A model generated the notes under the pieces. It made no database searches and was not told the origin of the DNA. It was given only the letters and a program-made list of their open reading frames with translations. Below, piece by piece: positions 1-8,383 of a DNA stretch of 32,386 nt (position 1 is the stretch's first letter; each line of letters starts with the position of its first letter). The position numbers were made by a program, and so were the translations under genes. The stretch comes from Limnohabitans sp. (GTDB lineage Bacteria; Pseudomonadota; Gammaproteobacteria; Burkholderiales; Burkholderiaceae_C): positions 1 to 32,386 of the forward strand of contig VERE01000032.1 of NCBI GenBank assembly GCA_018882835.1, in the 5' to 3' direction.

Positions 1-2
1 GG

Positions 3-665
3 CCTTATGTCAACAGCCCGGCCTCGGCACAAGCCATCCAAAGCCCCGACACCACCTTCCAGCGCTATTCCGATTTGATGTCGGCCTCCCAGCCTTTTGT
101 CGTAGACGAAATACTGGCAGCTTACAGTTTCGAAGACCATCGCCATGTGCTGGATGTGGGCGGCGGTCAGGGCACCTTCGTGAGTCGCCTGGCCCGTCAT
201 TCGCCGCACCTGAACCTGAAGCTTTTCGACCTTCCCCAGGTGGCCCAACTGGCAGCCCAAAACTTGGCGCGACAAGGCCTGGCCGATCGGGTGACAGCCA
301 CGGGTGGCAGCTTTCTGACCGATGAACTGCCCAGCGGCGCAGACCTGGTCACCCTCATTCGCATAGCCCACGACCACCCCGATCAGGACGTGCTGACCCT
401 TTTGAAAGCCATTTACCGCGCATTGCCTGCGGGCGGTACCTTGCTGCTGGCCGAACCCATGGCGCGTGAGCGTCATGAATCGCCCTTGGGCGACGCCTAT
501 TTTCATTTCTACCTGCTGGCCATGGGCTCGGGGCGCCTGCGCACGCCGCACGAACTGACCCACCTGATGAAACAGGCCGGCTTTTGCTTGATCGAACATG
601 TTCCAACCCAAATGCCGCTGCACGCCCAGATTCTTGTAGGAAGGAAATCTCAGTGTTTACCCTAA
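3..665 (+). CDS. crtF: CrtF, hydroxyneurosporene O-methyltransferase (5' truncated)
   Basis: The reading frame is open from base 3 and the true start lies outside the window, so about 220 C-terminal residues of an expected 370-390 are visible. The SAM-binding glycine motif LDVGGGQGTF lies at visible residues 50-59, followed by an acidic strand end (LKLFDLP) and the AEPM segment typical of the O-methyltransferase family 2 fold. CrtF methylates the tertiary hydroxyl group of 1-hydroxy carotenoids, giving methoxy carotenoids such as spheroidene. Position directly upstream of bchC is the arrangement known from purple bacteria. Any Met codon inside the visible part (for example 78) is internal, because the upstream residues align naturally with the frame. 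Family assignment is firm; the substrate is inferred from context. Confidence 0.9.
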   Translation, partial: PYVNSPASAQAIQSPDTTFQRYSDLMSASQPFVVDEILAAYSFEDHRHVLDVGGGQGTFVSRLARHSPHLNLKLFDLPQVAQLAAQNLARQGLADRVTATGGSFLTDELPSGADLVTLIRIAHDHPDQDVLTLLKAIYRALPAGGTLLLAEPMARERHESPLGDAYFHFYLLAMGSGRLRTPHELTHLMKQAGFCLIEHVPTQMPLHAQILVGRKSQCLP

Positions 666-687
666 TTCTTCGTCTTAAACGTCATCT

Positions 688-720
688 TTGATTGACACTG
701 ATCAAAGTCAATCAAACAAT
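688..720 (+). promoter_or_regulatory. Candidate bchC promoter with overlapping operator palindrome
   Basis: A perfect 10-bp inverted repeat has arms at 687-696 (TTTGATTGAC) and 707-716 (GTCAATCAAA) with a 10-base centre. It overlaps a consensus -35 box TTGACA (692-697), 17 bases from a weaker -10 candidate AACAAT (715-720). Within it, TGAC-N10-GTCA resembles the PpsR/CrtJ consensus TGTN12ACA with one change per arm. TTGACACTGATCAA (692-705) is one base from the FNR/FnrL consensus TTGATN4ATCAA. Transcription would start close to base 727, the bchC ATG. Sequence features are directly visible; the regulator is inferred. Confidence 0.55.
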
Positions 721-726
721 ACACCT

Positions 727-1680
727 ATGAATGCCCACGCCATCGTTTTCGAGCAGCCCCGACAGCTTGCCCTGCAAGCCCTGGCCTTGCCCGAGATCGG
801 CCCTGACCAGATCGAAATCGAGGTGGAATACAGCGGCATCAGCACTGGCACAGAACGATTGTTGTGGGACGGCAGCATGCCGGCCTTCCCCGGCATGGGC
901 TATCCCTTGGTACCCGGCTACGAGACCGTCGGGCGGGTGCGCCGGGCCGGTAGTCAGACCACCTACAAAGAGAACCAGCGGGTTTTTGTCCCGGGCGCGC
1001 AATGCTTTGAAGGAGTGCGCAGCTTGTTTGGCGGTGCGGCCTCCAGGTTGGTCGTGCCCGAAGCCAGAACCGTCGCTGTGGGCGAAGATCTGAAAGACCA
1101 GGCGGTCTTGTTGGCCTTGGCGGCCACGGCCTACCACGCTGTGGCGGGCGGCGGTCAACGCAAGGAAATTCGCCCTCCCGACTTGATTGTGGGCCACGGC
1201 GTGATGGGCCGTCTGCTGGCCCGCCTGACCGTGGCCGCCGGTGTCGCCGCACCCACCGTCTGGGAAACCGAGCCGCATCGTCAAGCGGGTGCCCAAGGGT
1301 ATGCCGTGGTGTCACCAGAAGACGATCCCCGGCGCGACTACCAATCGATTTACGACGTCAGTGGCGACGCCCACTTGCTGGACCAGCTGATTCAACGCCT
1401 GCGCCCCGGAGGCGAAGTGGTGCTGGCGGGCTTTTACAAAAGCGACCTGCATTTTTCGTATGCCCCCGCCTTCATGAGGGAAGCCCAAATTCGGACTGCC
1501 GCGGAATGGAAGCGGCCCGACCTGCTGGCTGTGACGGAGCTGGTCCACACCGGCCGGCTTTCGTTGGATGGCCTCATCACGCACCACCAAAGCCCAGCCC
1601 AAGCCGAACAGGCCTATGCAACCGCTTTTGGTGATGCACATTGTTTGAAGATGGTTTTGGATTGGAGTGCCAACGCATGA
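727..1680 (+). CDS. bchC: BchC, 3-hydroxyethyl bacteriochlorophyllide a dehydrogenase
   Basis: This 317-residue protein belongs to the medium-chain dehydrogenase family and oxidises the 3-(1-hydroxyethyl) group of bacteriochlorophyllide to the 3-acetyl group of bacteriochlorophyll a. Visible hallmarks are YSGISTGTER near the N-terminus, the VPGYETVGRV segment, a Rossmann-type stretch around DLIVGHGVMGRLLARL, and a C-terminal GEVVLAGFY strand. I chose ATG 727 rather than TTG 688 because the residues encoded between them (including DTDQSQSNN) do not look like family sequence and lie over the inverted repeat. There is no clear Shine-Dalgarno sequence before 727. The stop overlaps the bchX ATG (ATGA, 1677-1680), which implies translational coupling. 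Confidence 0.93.
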   Translation: MNAHAIVFEQPRQLALQALALPEIGPDQIEIEVEYSGISTGTERLLWDGSMPAFPGMGYPLVPGYETVGRVRRAGSQTTYKENQRVFVPGAQCFEGVRSLFGGAASRLVVPEARTVAVGEDLKDQAVLLALAATAYHAVAGGGQRKEIRPPDLIVGHGVMGRLLARLTVAAGVAAPTVWETEPHRQAGAQGYAVVSPEDDPRRDYQSIYDVSGDAHLLDQLIQRLRPGGEVVLAGFYKSDLHFSYAPAFMREAQIRTAAEWKRPDLLAVTELVHTGRLSLDGLITHHQSPAQAEQAYATAFGDAHCLKMVLDWSANA

Positions 1681-2690
1681 ACATGAATCCTCCGCCGGTG
1701 AATAGCCAGCCCATTGAGTTTGTCAACCGTCTTCGCCAAGAAGCCGCGCACGAGCCAACGCCCGTGAGCACACAGGCCCCCACCAAAGAGACTCAGATCA
1801 TTGCCATTTACGGCAAAGGTGGCATTGGCAAAAGCTTCACCTTGGCCAATCTCAGTTACATGATGGCGCAGCAAGGCAAAAAAGTGTTGCTGATTGGCTG
1901 CGACCCCAAGAGCGACACCACCAGCTTGCTGTTTGGCGGCAAAGCCTGTCCCACCATCATTGAAACATCGTCCAAGAAAAAACTGGCGGGCGAAGCGGTC
2001 AGCATCAGCGATGTCTGCTTCAAGCGCGATGGCGTTTTCGCAATGGAACTGGGCGGCCCTGAAGTAGGTCGGGGGTGTGGCGGGCGCGGCATCATCCACG
2101 GCTTTGAAACCCTGGAGAAGCTGGGCTTCCATGACTGGGGTTTCGACTATGTGCTGCTGGATTTTCTGGGCGACGTGGTGTGCGGTGGCTTTGGCCTGCC
2201 GATTGCCCGCGACATGTGCCAAAAAGTGATTGTGGTGGGCAGCAACGACTTGCAGTCGCTGTATGTGGCCAACAACGTCTGCTCGGCCGTAGAGTACTTC
2301 CGCAAGCTCGGCGGCAACGTTGGCGTGGCCGGCATGGTGATCAACAAGGACGATGGCACCGGCGAAGCCGCAGCCTTCGCCGCCAATGCCGGCATTCCGG
2401 TGCTCGCTGCGATTCCTGCACATGAAGACATTCGTCGCAAGAGCGCCAGCTACGAAATCATTGGCCGCCCCGGCACCACCTGGGGGCCCTTGTTTGAAGA
2501 GCTGGCCACCCAAGTGGGCCTGGCCCCGCCGGTGCGACCCAAGCCGCAAACACAAGATGAATTGCTCGGCCTGTTCAGCGCCGACACGGTGGGCCGCAAT
2601 GTGGTGCTCGAGCCGGCCACCACCTTCGACATGATGGGCCGTGACGACCTGGTCAAGCCCACCCTCGAAGTGATCTACGACGCCGCCTGA
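1677..2690 (+). CDS. bchX: BchX, chlorophyllide a reductase iron protein subunit
   Basis: BchX is the ATP-dependent electron donor of chlorophyllide a oxidoreductase (COR), which reduces ring B to give the bacteriochlorin. It is a NifH-like homodimer. The P-loop GKGGIGKS lies at residues 46-53, switch-like GCDPKSD at 74-80, and the two cysteines that ligate the intersubunit 4Fe-4S cluster at Cys134 (GRGCGGRG) and Cys169 (GDVVCGG). The 337-residue length and an N-terminal extension of about 40 residues are normal for BchX and distinguish it from the shorter BchL. The start ATG overlaps the bchC stop. It is followed after six bases by bchY, its catalytic partner. Confidence 0.96.
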   Translation: MNMNPPPVNSQPIEFVNRLRQEAAHEPTPVSTQAPTKETQIIAIYGKGGIGKSFTLANLSYMMAQQGKKVLLIGCDPKSDTTSLLFGGKACPTIIETSSKKKLAGEAVSISDVCFKRDGVFAMELGGPEVGRGCGGRGIIHGFETLEKLGFHDWGFDYVLLDFLGDVVCGGFGLPIARDMCQKVIVVGSNDLQSLYVANNVCSAVEYFRKLGGNVGVAGMVINKDDGTGEAAAFAANAGIPVLAAIPAHEDIRRKSASYEIIGRPGTTWGPLFEELATQVGLAPPVRPKPQTQDELLGLFSADTVGRNVVLEPATTFDMMGRDDLVKPTLEVIYDAA

Positions 2691-2696
2691 CACACC

Positions 2697-4232
2697 ATGG
2701 ACACAGGCCGCATCATCCCCATCCAGTCCACCGCCCTCGAAGGCGATGGCATGGGTTGTCACGCCGGTGGGGAAACCCTGCTGGCCGCTGCCAAGGCCGC
2801 AGGGAAATCGGAAACCCTGGCGCAATACGCGCTGGACTACCCGCGCCAACAAGACGCAGGTCCGCATGATCAGCCGCAAAGCATGTGCCCTGCGTTTGGC
2901 TCACTGCGTGTGGGCCTGAGAATGCGCCGCACTGCCACCATCTTGTCAGGCTCGGCTTGCTGCGTGTACGGCTTGACCTTCACATCCCACTTTTACGGTG
3001 CCCGGCGCAGTGTGGGCTATGTGCCCTTCAACTCGGAAACCCTGGTCACCGGCAAGCTGTTCGAAGACATTCGCGACGCCGTCCATGCCCAAGCCGCCGA
3101 GGGTGAGCTCGACGCGATCGTGGTCATCAACCTGTGCGTGCCCACGGCCAGTGGTGTGCCCTTGCAACTGCTGCCCAAAGAGATCAATGGCGTGCGCGTC
3201 ATCGGCATCGATGTGCCGGGCTTTGGCGTGCCCACCCATGCGGAAGCCAAAGACGTGTTGGCCGGCGCCATGTTGCGCTACGCCCGCCAGGAGATTCAAA
3301 ACGGTCCTGTTGCCGCACCGCGCGGTGGCCGACAAGACCGCCCCACCATCACCCTGTTGGGCGAAATGTTCCCGGCCGACCCGGTGATCATTGGTCAAAT
3401 GCTCGCCCCCATGGGCCTGGCGGTGGGCCCCTCGGTGCCGACACGTGAGTGGCGCGAGCTGTATGCCGCACTGGACTGCGCCGCAGTGGCTGCCATTCAC
3501 CCTTTCTACACCGCCAGCATTCGCGAATTCGAAGCGGCAGGACGCAGCATTGTGGGCTCGGCCCCGGTGGGCCTGGAAGGTACGCAAGAATGGCTGCAGA
3601 AAATTGGCGAAGCTTGCAACATCGCGCCAGACTTGATTGCCAAGTCGCGCAACGACGCGCTGCACGGCCTGCGAGACATGCTGTCGCGTCAGTCCATCAA
3701 AGGCCGCATCACCCTGAGTGGCTACGAAGGCTCCGAGTTGCTGGTGGCGCGCTTGTTGATCGAATGCGGCGCCGAAGTACCTTATGTAGGCTCGGCCTGC
3801 CCGGCCACGCCCTGGAATGCGCTGGATGCGGAATGGCTGCGCGCCAAAGGCGTGGAAGTTCAGTTCAGGGCGTCGCTCGAGCAAGACATGGCCGCGGTGC
3901 ATGCCTTCAAGCCCGACCTTGCAGTTGGCACCACGCCAATCGTGCAAAAAGCCAAACAGCTTTGCATCCCGTCGCTGTATTTCACCAACTTGATTTCTGC
4001 GCGCCCGCTGATGGGGGTGGCCGGTGCCGGCTCGCTGGTGCAAGTGGTGCAAGCTGCCATCGGCAACAAGGCGCGCTTTGACGCCATGAAATCGTTCTTT
4101 GGCGATACCGGGGCGGGCCACGCAGCTGGCGTCTGGGAAGGGGTTCCCAAAGACCGTCCCGAGTTCAAGGCAGAAACCCGCCGTCAGCTGGAGAAGCTGA
4201 TGAAGAAACGCAAAGCAGAGGAGATGGGCTGA
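2697..4232 (+). CDS. bchY: BchY, chlorophyllide a reductase subunit Y
   Basis: BchY is one half of the NifDK-like BchYZ catalytic component that receives electrons from BchX and reduces the C7=C8 bond of chlorophyllide a. At 511 residues it has family length. N-terminal cysteines in [10 protein letters not shown] and [10 protein letters not shown] are expected cluster or structural ligands, and the segment [20 protein letters not shown] is characteristic. The later [11 protein letters not shown] segment matches the nitrogenase-like fold. The gene sits between bchX and bchZ; its TGA overlaps the bchZ ATG (TGATG at 4230-4234), suggesting coupled synthesis of the two subunits. Confidence 0.96.
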   Translation: MDTGRIIPIQSTALEGDGMGCHAGGETLLAAAKAAGKSETLAQYALDYPRQQDAGPHDQPQSMCPAFGSLRVGLRMRRTATILSGSACCVYGLTFTSHFYGARRSVGYVPFNSETLVTGKLFEDIRDAVHAQAAEGELDAIVVINLCVPTASGVPLQLLPKEINGVRVIGIDVPGFGVPTHAEAKDVLAGAMLRYARQEIQNGPVAAPRGGRQDRPTITLLGEMFPADPVIIGQMLAPMGLAVGPSVPTREWRELYAALDCAAVAAIHPFYTASIREFEAAGRSIVGSAPVGLEGTQEWLQKIGEACNIAPDLIAKSRNDALHGLRDMLSRQSIKGRITLSGYEGSELLVARLLIECGAEVPYVGSACPATPWNALDAEWLRAKGVEVQFRASLEQDMAAVHAFKPDLAVGTTPIVQKAKQLCIPSLYFTNLISARPLMGVAGAGSLVQVVQAAIGNKARFDAMKSFFGDTGAGHAAGVWEGVPKDRPEFKAETRRQLEKLMKKRKAEEMG

Positions 4233-5710
4233 TGCTGATCCTCGACCACGATCGTGCGGGCGGCTACTGGGGAGCCGTCTATGTCTTCACGGCCATCAAA
4301 GGCCTGCAAGTGGTGATTGACGGTCCGGTGGGTTGCGAAAACCTGCCTGTGACTTCGGTTTTGCATTACACCGATGCCTTGCCGCCACATGAATTGCCCA
4401 TCGTGGTGACCGGCCTGGCCGAAGAGCAACTCGGGCGCGAAGGCACCGAAGGCGCGATGAAGCGCGCCCATGCCACGCTTGACCCGGAGTTGCCAGCGGT
4501 GGTGGTCACCGGCTCGATTGCCGAAATGATTGGTGGTGGCGTCACCCCCGAGGGCACCAACATTCAGCGCTTCTTGCCGCGCACCATCGACGAAGACCAG
4601 TGGCAATGTGCCAATCGGGCCATGTTCTGGCTTTGGAGCGAATACGGCCTGCGCAAAGTTCCAGCGCGCAAGCCCTTTGCCGATCGCCCTGTGGGCGAGA
4701 AGCCCCGGGTCAACATCATCGGCCCCTGCTACGGCACCTTCAACTCGCCCAGCGATTTGGCCGAAATTCGTCGCCTGGTGCAAGGCATTGGCGCCGAGAT
4801 CAACATGGTGTTTCCGCTGGGCAGCCATTTGGCCGACGTGTCGCGCCTGGTCGAAGCCGATGTCAACATCTGCATGTACCGTGAATTCGGTCGCATGCTT
4901 TGCGAAGCGCTGGAGCGCCCCTACCTGCAAGCTCCTATCGGCTTGCACAGCACCACCCAGTTTTTGCGCAAGCTGGGCGAACTGCTGAACCTCGACCCTG
5001 AGCCCTTCATCGAGCGTGAGCGCCACACCACGCTCAAGCCGGTCTGGGATTTGTGGCGTTCGGTCACACAAGACTTTTTTGCCACGGCCAGTTTTGGCGT
5101 GGTGGCCGGTGAAACTTATGCCCGCGGCCTGCGCCACTTCCTCGAAGACGAAATGGGCCTGCCCTGCAAGTTCAGCGTGTCGCGCACAGCAGGCAACAAA
5201 ACCGACAACGTCAGCATCCGCAAGCAAGTGCAGCAGCAAACGCCGCTCATCCTGTTTGGCAGCTACAACGAACGCATGTACCTGAGCGAGATGTCTGCCT
5301 CCGGTCCGATGCGTGCCACATTCATTCCAGCCTCTTTTCCTGGTGCCATTATCCGTCGCCACACCGGCACGCCCTTCATGGGTTACAGCGGCGCCAGCTA
5401 CCTGGTGCAAGAGGTTTGCAATTCGCTGTTTGATGCGCTGTTCCACATTCTGCCTCTGGGCACCGACATGGACCGTGTGGAAGCCACCCCGGCTCGCGGC
5501 GTGGTCGAGCCCCACACCGCCTGGCAGGAAAGCGCCCAGGCACGGCTGCGCAGCCTGATTGAAAGTCAGCCGGTGCTGGTTCAAATTTCAGCGGCCAAGC
5601 GCCTGCGTGACCAAGCCGAGCGACGCGCGCGTGAAGCTGGCGAGGACGAAGTCAATGAATCCCATGTGTCCGCAGCAGGCGCGGACCTGGGACTGGGAGC
5701 GATGGCATGA
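4232..5710 (+). CDS. bchZ: BchZ, chlorophyllide a reductase subunit Z
   Basis: BchZ is the NifK-like partner of BchY in COR and has 492 residues. The N-terminal segment [20 protein letters not shown] contains the cluster-binding cysteine and is diagnostic, and the [10 protein letters not shown] segment follows. The C-terminus carries the polar helical tail ([17 protein letters not shown]) seen in BchZ and related ChlB/BchB tails. The start overlaps the bchY stop. About 137 bases separate it from pufB. In many purple bacteria pufQ occupies that place, but no reading frame resembling PufQ is there in this window. Confidence 0.96.
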   Translation: MLILDHDRAGGYWGAVYVFTAIKGLQVVIDGPVGCENLPVTSVLHYTDALPPHELPIVVTGLAEEQLGREGTEGAMKRAHATLDPELPAVVVTGSIAEMIGGGVTPEGTNIQRFLPRTIDEDQWQCANRAMFWLWSEYGLRKVPARKPFADRPVGEKPRVNIIGPCYGTFNSPSDLAEIRRLVQGIGAEINMVFPLGSHLADVSRLVEADVNICMYREFGRMLCEALERPYLQAPIGLHSTTQFLRKLGELLNLDPEPFIERERHTTLKPVWDLWRSVTQDFFATASFGVVAGETYARGLRHFLEDEMGLPCKFSVSRTAGNKTDNVSIRKQVQQQTPLILFGSYNERMYLSEMSASGPMRATFIPASFPGAIIRRHTGTPFMGYSGASYLVQEVCNSLFDALFHILPLGTDMDRVEATPARGVVEPHTAWQESAQARLRSLIESQPVLVQISAAKRLRDQAERRAREAGEDEVNESHVSAAGADLGLGAMA

Positions 5711-5725
5711 GCTCTCACCAACATC

Positions 5726-5755
5726 TGAGACACAGACACAGCGTGGTCTGTCTCA
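5726..5755 (+). repeat. Inverted repeat in the bchZ-pufB spacer
   Basis: Arms 5726-5737 (TGAGACACAGAC) and 5746-5755 (GTCTGTCTCA) pair as a 10-bp stem with a two-base bulge and an eight-base loop. No T-run follows, so it is not a typical intrinsic terminator. It may be an operator or an mRNA processing/stability hairpin at the head of the puf message. The rest of 5711-5847 holds no recognisable gene, only the pufB ribosome-binding site AAAGGAG at 5834-5840. Confidence 0.45.
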
Positions 5756-5847
5756 CCCCAATGTCGCAGCATCCCGCTGCGGCTGCCCAGGTTGCGCGGG
5801 CTGTGCGCATGGTTGGCCGCAAGGTCTTTTTGTAAAGGAGCATTCGT

Positions 5848-5991
5848 ATGTCGAATCGGACTTCCATATCCGGGCTGACCGACGAGGAGGCTCAGGAGTT
5901 TCACCATTACTGGATGCAGGGCACAGTGGGATTTACGGCAGTCGCCGTGGTCGCACACGTCCTGGTCTGGGCATGGCGACCCTGGTTCTAA
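5848..5991 (+). CDS. pufB: PufB, light-harvesting 1 beta polypeptide
   Basis: This 47-residue protein is the LH1 beta chain that, with PufA, forms the core antenna ring around the reaction centre. The family pattern [11 protein letters not shown] is followed by a single membrane helix containing the bacteriochlorophyll-ligating histidine in [14 protein letters not shown], which ends the protein as is normal for LH1 beta. A strong Shine-Dalgarno AAAGGAG (5834-5840) lies seven bases before the ATG. It is the first gene of the puf group. Unusually, it is followed by a 74-codon gene rather than directly by pufA. Confidence 0.95.
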   Translation: MSNRTSISGLTDEEAQEFHHYWMQGTVGFTAVAVVAHVLVWAWRPWF

Positions 5992-6021
5992 GGCGCGTTC
6001 GCATTTCTAACGGAGTACCCC

Positions 6022-6246
6022 ATGACCGACATCCCCTTTTTCTCGGAAAAGAAGCCCCACAAGGGTGACAAGCTGACGTTTGTCCTGATTTTTATTCCCA
6101 GCTTCGCTTTGCTGTTCCCGCTTGCATTGCTCGGCCAACTGGTCGGACTGCACTGGAAACACTGGCTGCCGGGGGCAGAAAACATGACCAACATCTACTC
6201 AGGGGTGAAGGCTGCGGTTTACACCTTTATGTCCCACATCATTTAG
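6022..6246 (+). CDS. 74-residue single-span membrane protein between pufB and pufA, possibly PufQ-like
   Basis: I do not recognise this protein with certainty. It has a polar basic N-terminus ([12 protein letters not shown]), one long hydrophobic stretch at about residues 20-42 ([20 protein letters not shown] and onward), an aromatic-rich LHWKHWLPG turn and an amphipathic C-terminal tail ([15 protein letters not shown]). A GGAG lies nine bases before the ATG. The stop TAG (6244-6246) overlaps the AGGAG that serves pufA, so translation looks coupled. Length, one membrane span and tail resemble PufQ, the small protein linked to bacteriochlorophyll delivery, usually encoded upstream of pufB. The location inside pufBA is odd. 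Positive-inside charge suggests the N-terminus is cytoplasmic. An alternative is a lineage-specific LH1 accessory protein. Confidence 0.7.
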   Translation: MTDIPFFSEKKPHKGDKLTFVLIFIPSFALLFPLALLGQLVGLHWKHWLPGAENMTNIYSGVKAAVYTFMSHII

Positions 6247-6256
6247 GAGAAACATT

Positions 6257-6457
6257 ATGTGGCGTATTTGGCGACTTTACGACCCTCTCAGAGCCATGGT
6301 GGTTCAGGGGATCTTCTTGTTCGGGCTGGCAGCCATGATTCACCTCATTCTGCTCAGCACCAACAAATTCAACTGGCTCGATGGCGCCAAAAAGCCTGTT
6401 GCAGCATCGGCGCAAAACTCGCCCATGCCCGCAGCAGTGCCGGCGGCCAAGTCCTGA
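6257..6457 (+). CDS. pufA: PufA, light-harvesting 1 alpha polypeptide
   Basis: This 66-residue protein is the LH1 alpha chain. It begins with the classical [10 protein letters not shown], then a membrane helix with the bacteriochlorophyll-ligating histidine in [11 protein letters not shown], and a C-terminal NKFNWLDG whose tryptophan is the expected hydrogen-bond donor to the pigment acetyl group. An Ala/Pro-rich tail of about 20 residues follows, as in other Burkholderiales. The Shine-Dalgarno AGGAG (6245-6249) overlaps the stop of the preceding small gene. A strong hairpin downstream separates pufA from pufL. Confidence 0.95.
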   Translation: MWRIWRLYDPLRAMVVQGIFLFGLAAMIHLILLSTNKFNWLDGAKKPVAASAQNSPMPAAVPAAKS

Positions 6458-6467
6458 CAGTTGCCTC

Positions 6468-6511
6468 ATGCAGACGCTGTCTCTGAACTTGATTCAGCAC
6501 AGTGTCTGCAT
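6468..6511 (+). repeat. Stable stem-loop between pufA and pufL
   Basis: Arms 6468-6480 (ATGCAGACGCTGT) and 6499-6511 (ACAGTGTCTGCAT) form a 13-bp stem with one G-U pair. An inner stem CTGAA/TTCAG (6483-6487 and 6493-6497) adds five pairs. The following bases are TTCTTT, too weak a T-run for full termination. Hairpins at this position in other purple bacteria protect the antenna mRNA segment against decay and so raise antenna over reaction-centre synthesis; that role here is inferred. Confidence 0.75.
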
Positions 6512-6561
6512 TTCTTTAGATGAATTTTTAACGGTCTGTACCCAGCCAGAAGGAGCCTGAC

Positions 6562-7386
6562 ATGGCCATGCTCAGTTTTGAAAAAAAATACAGAGTGCGC
6601 GGTGGCACGCTGCTGGCCGGCGATTTGTTCGACTTTTGGGTTGGCCCGTTCTATGTCGGATTCTTTGGCGTCACCTCGATCTTTTTTGCCGCTCTCGGCA
6701 CGGCCCTCATTCTGTGGGGCGCGTCACAAGGACCCACCTGGAATTTGTGGCAAATCAGCATTGCCCCTCCTGACCTGTCTTACGGCCTGCGCTTTGCGCC
6801 GCTGATGGAAGGCGGGCTGTGGCAATTGATCACCGTCTGTGCCATCGGCGCGTTTGGCTCTTGGGCTCTGCGCGAAGTGGAAATTTGCCGCAAGCTGGGC
6901 ATGGGCTACCACGTGCCTGCCGCCTTCAGCGTGGCCATCCTGGCCTACGTCACCCTGGTGGTGGTTCGCCCGGTGTTGATGGGAGCCTGGGGTCACGGTT
7001 TTCCGTACGGTATTTACAGCCACCTGGACTGGGTGTCCAACGTTGGTTATCAGTACCTGCACTTCCATTACAACCCCGCCCACATGCTGGCGGTCAGCTT
7101 CTTTTTTGCCACCGTGTTTGCGCTCTCCTTGCACGGCGGCCTGATTCTCTCGGCCTCCAACCCCAAGCCCGGGGAAGTGGTGAAAACACCGGAGCATGAG
7201 GATACGTTTTTCCGCGACACCATCGGCTACTCGATCGGCACCCTGGGCATTCACCGGCTGGGCCTGTTCCTGGCTTTGGCCGCGGTGTTGTTCAGTGCCC
7301 TGTGCATCGTGATCAGTGGCCCCTTCTGGAGCCGTGGCTGGCCGGAATGGTGGGGCTGGTGGTTGAACATGCCGATCTGGCGCTGA
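6562..7386 (+). CDS. pufL: PufL, reaction centre L subunit
   Basis: PufL is a five-helix membrane protein of 274 residues that binds the special pair, accessory pigments and QB. All key residues are present with a one-residue offset from Rhodobacter numbering: His154 (SHLDW) and His174 (PAHM) for bacteriochlorophylls, His169, and His191 (LHGG) and His231 (GIHRLG) for the non-haem iron. Glu213 in EHEDTFF and the serine in GYSIG form the QB proton path. The start [15 protein letters not shown] matches the family; AAGGAG lies upstream. The gene is followed 16 bases later by pufM. Confidence 0.98.
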   Translation: MAMLSFEKKYRVRGGTLLAGDLFDFWVGPFYVGFFGVTSIFFAALGTALILWGASQGPTWNLWQISIAPPDLSYGLRFAPLMEGGLWQLITVCAIGAFGSWALREVEICRKLGMGYHVPAAFSVAILAYVTLVVVRPVLMGAWGHGFPYGIYSHLDWVSNVGYQYLHFHYNPAHMLAVSFFFATVFALSLHGGLILSASNPKPGEVVKTPEHEDTFFRDTIGYSIGTLGIHRLGLFLALAAVLFSALCIVISGPFWSRGWPEWWGWWLNMPIWR

Positions 7387-7402
7387 AGGCAAGGAGTGCA
7401 TC

Positions 7403-8383
7403 ATGGCGCAATACCAAAATCTTTTCACCACAGTCACCGCCGAAGGGCCCCTTCATTCAGGCGTCGAGCTCGGACATGGCAACAGCCCGCGCAGCTTCGA
7501 TCCCCCGATCCATTACTACTGGCTAGGCAAGATTGGCAATGCACAGCTGGGTCCCATTTACCTGGGTGGCCTGGGGCTGGCCTCACTGATCTGCGGCCTG
7601 ATTGCTTTCACCATCATCGGCATGAACATGCTGGCCTCGGTCAACTATGACCCGATTCAATTCGTGCGCCAGCTGTTCTGGTTGGCTTTGGAGCCGCCAC
7701 CGCCTCAGTATGGCCTGCAGCTGCCGCCGTTGAACCAAGGCGGCTGGTGGCTGATCACGGGTTTGTTCCTCACGGCCTCGCTGTTTTTCTGGTGGGCACG
7801 CACCTACCGGCGAGCCCGCGAGCTGGGCATGGGCACCCACATTGCGTGGGCCTTTGCAGCCGCCATCTGGCTGTATCTGGTGCTGGGCTTGTTCCGTCCG
7901 ATCCTGATGGGCTCTTGGGGTGAAGCGGTTCCCTACGGCATCTTCCCCCACCTGGACTGGACCGCGGCCTTCTCCTTGCGCTATGGCAACTTGTTCTACA
8001 ACCCCTTCCATGCGCTGTCCATCGTCTTCCTGTACGGTTCAGCCCTGCTGTTTGCCATGCACGGAGCCACCATTCTGGCGGTCACGCATTACGGTGGCGA
8101 ACGCGAGCTTGAGCAGATCACCGACCGTGGCACGGCGTCGGAGCGCGCCGCCCTCTTTTGGCGCTGGACCATGGGCTTCAACGCCACGATGGAATCGATT
8201 CACCGCTGGGCCTGGTGGTTTGCAGTGCTCTGCCCTCTGACCGGCGGCATTGGCATCTTGCTGACCGGCACCGTGGTCGACAACTGGTATTTGTGGTCCA
8301 TGAAGCACGGCGTGGTGCCACCTTACCCCGAAGTATTTCCGCTGGTGGTTGATCCCAGCCTGACCACAGGAGTGAAGCCATGA
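7403..8383 (+). CDS. pufM: PufM, reaction centre M subunit
   Basis: PufM pairs with PufL to form the pigment-binding core and QA site. It has 326 residues. Conserved ligands are His183 (PHLDW) and His203 (NPFHA) for bacteriochlorophylls, and His220 (AMHGA), Glu235 (GGERELEQ) and His267 (SIHRWA) for the non-haem iron; numbering is one above Rhodobacter. The usual [16 protein letters not shown] and [20 protein letters not shown] segments are intact. An AAGGAG (7391-7396) precedes ATG 7403. Its TGA overlaps the pufC ATG (ATGA at 8380-8383). Confidence 0.98.
   Translation: MAQYQNLFTTVTAEGPLHSGVELGHGNSPRSFDPPIHYYWLGKIGNAQLGPIYLGGLGLASLICGLIAFTIIGMNMLASVNYDPIQFVRQLFWLALEPPPPQYGLQLPPLNQGGWWLITGLFLTASLFFWWARTYRRARELGMGTHIAWAFAAAIWLYLVLGLFRPILMGSWGEAVPYGIFPHLDWTAAFSLRYGNLFYNPFHALSIVFLYGSALLFAMHGATILAVTHYGGERELEQITDRGTASERAALFWRWTMGFNATMESIHRWAWWFAVLCPLTGGIGILLTGTVVDNWYLWSMKHGVVPPYPEVFPLVVDPSLTTGVKP

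Noticed and set aside
1614-2879. A 421-codon open frame on the minus strand opposite bchX and bchY
   Set aside because: It is antisense to two clear family genes, has His/Gly/Ala-rich composition typical of a GC-rich shadow frame, and shows no recognisable domain.
4184-5584. A 466-codon minus-strand frame opposite bchZ
   Set aside because: bchZ is secure on the plus strand; the antisense product has no family motif and its length reflects the codon bias of bchZ.
5848-6457. Considered whether the 74-codon frame is a second LH1 beta chain
   Set aside because: It has a histidine and tryptophans in LHWKHWLPG, vaguely like the beta-chain end, but lacks the EAQEFH region and the AHxxxWxWRPW spacing, and its polar tail continues about 20 residues further.
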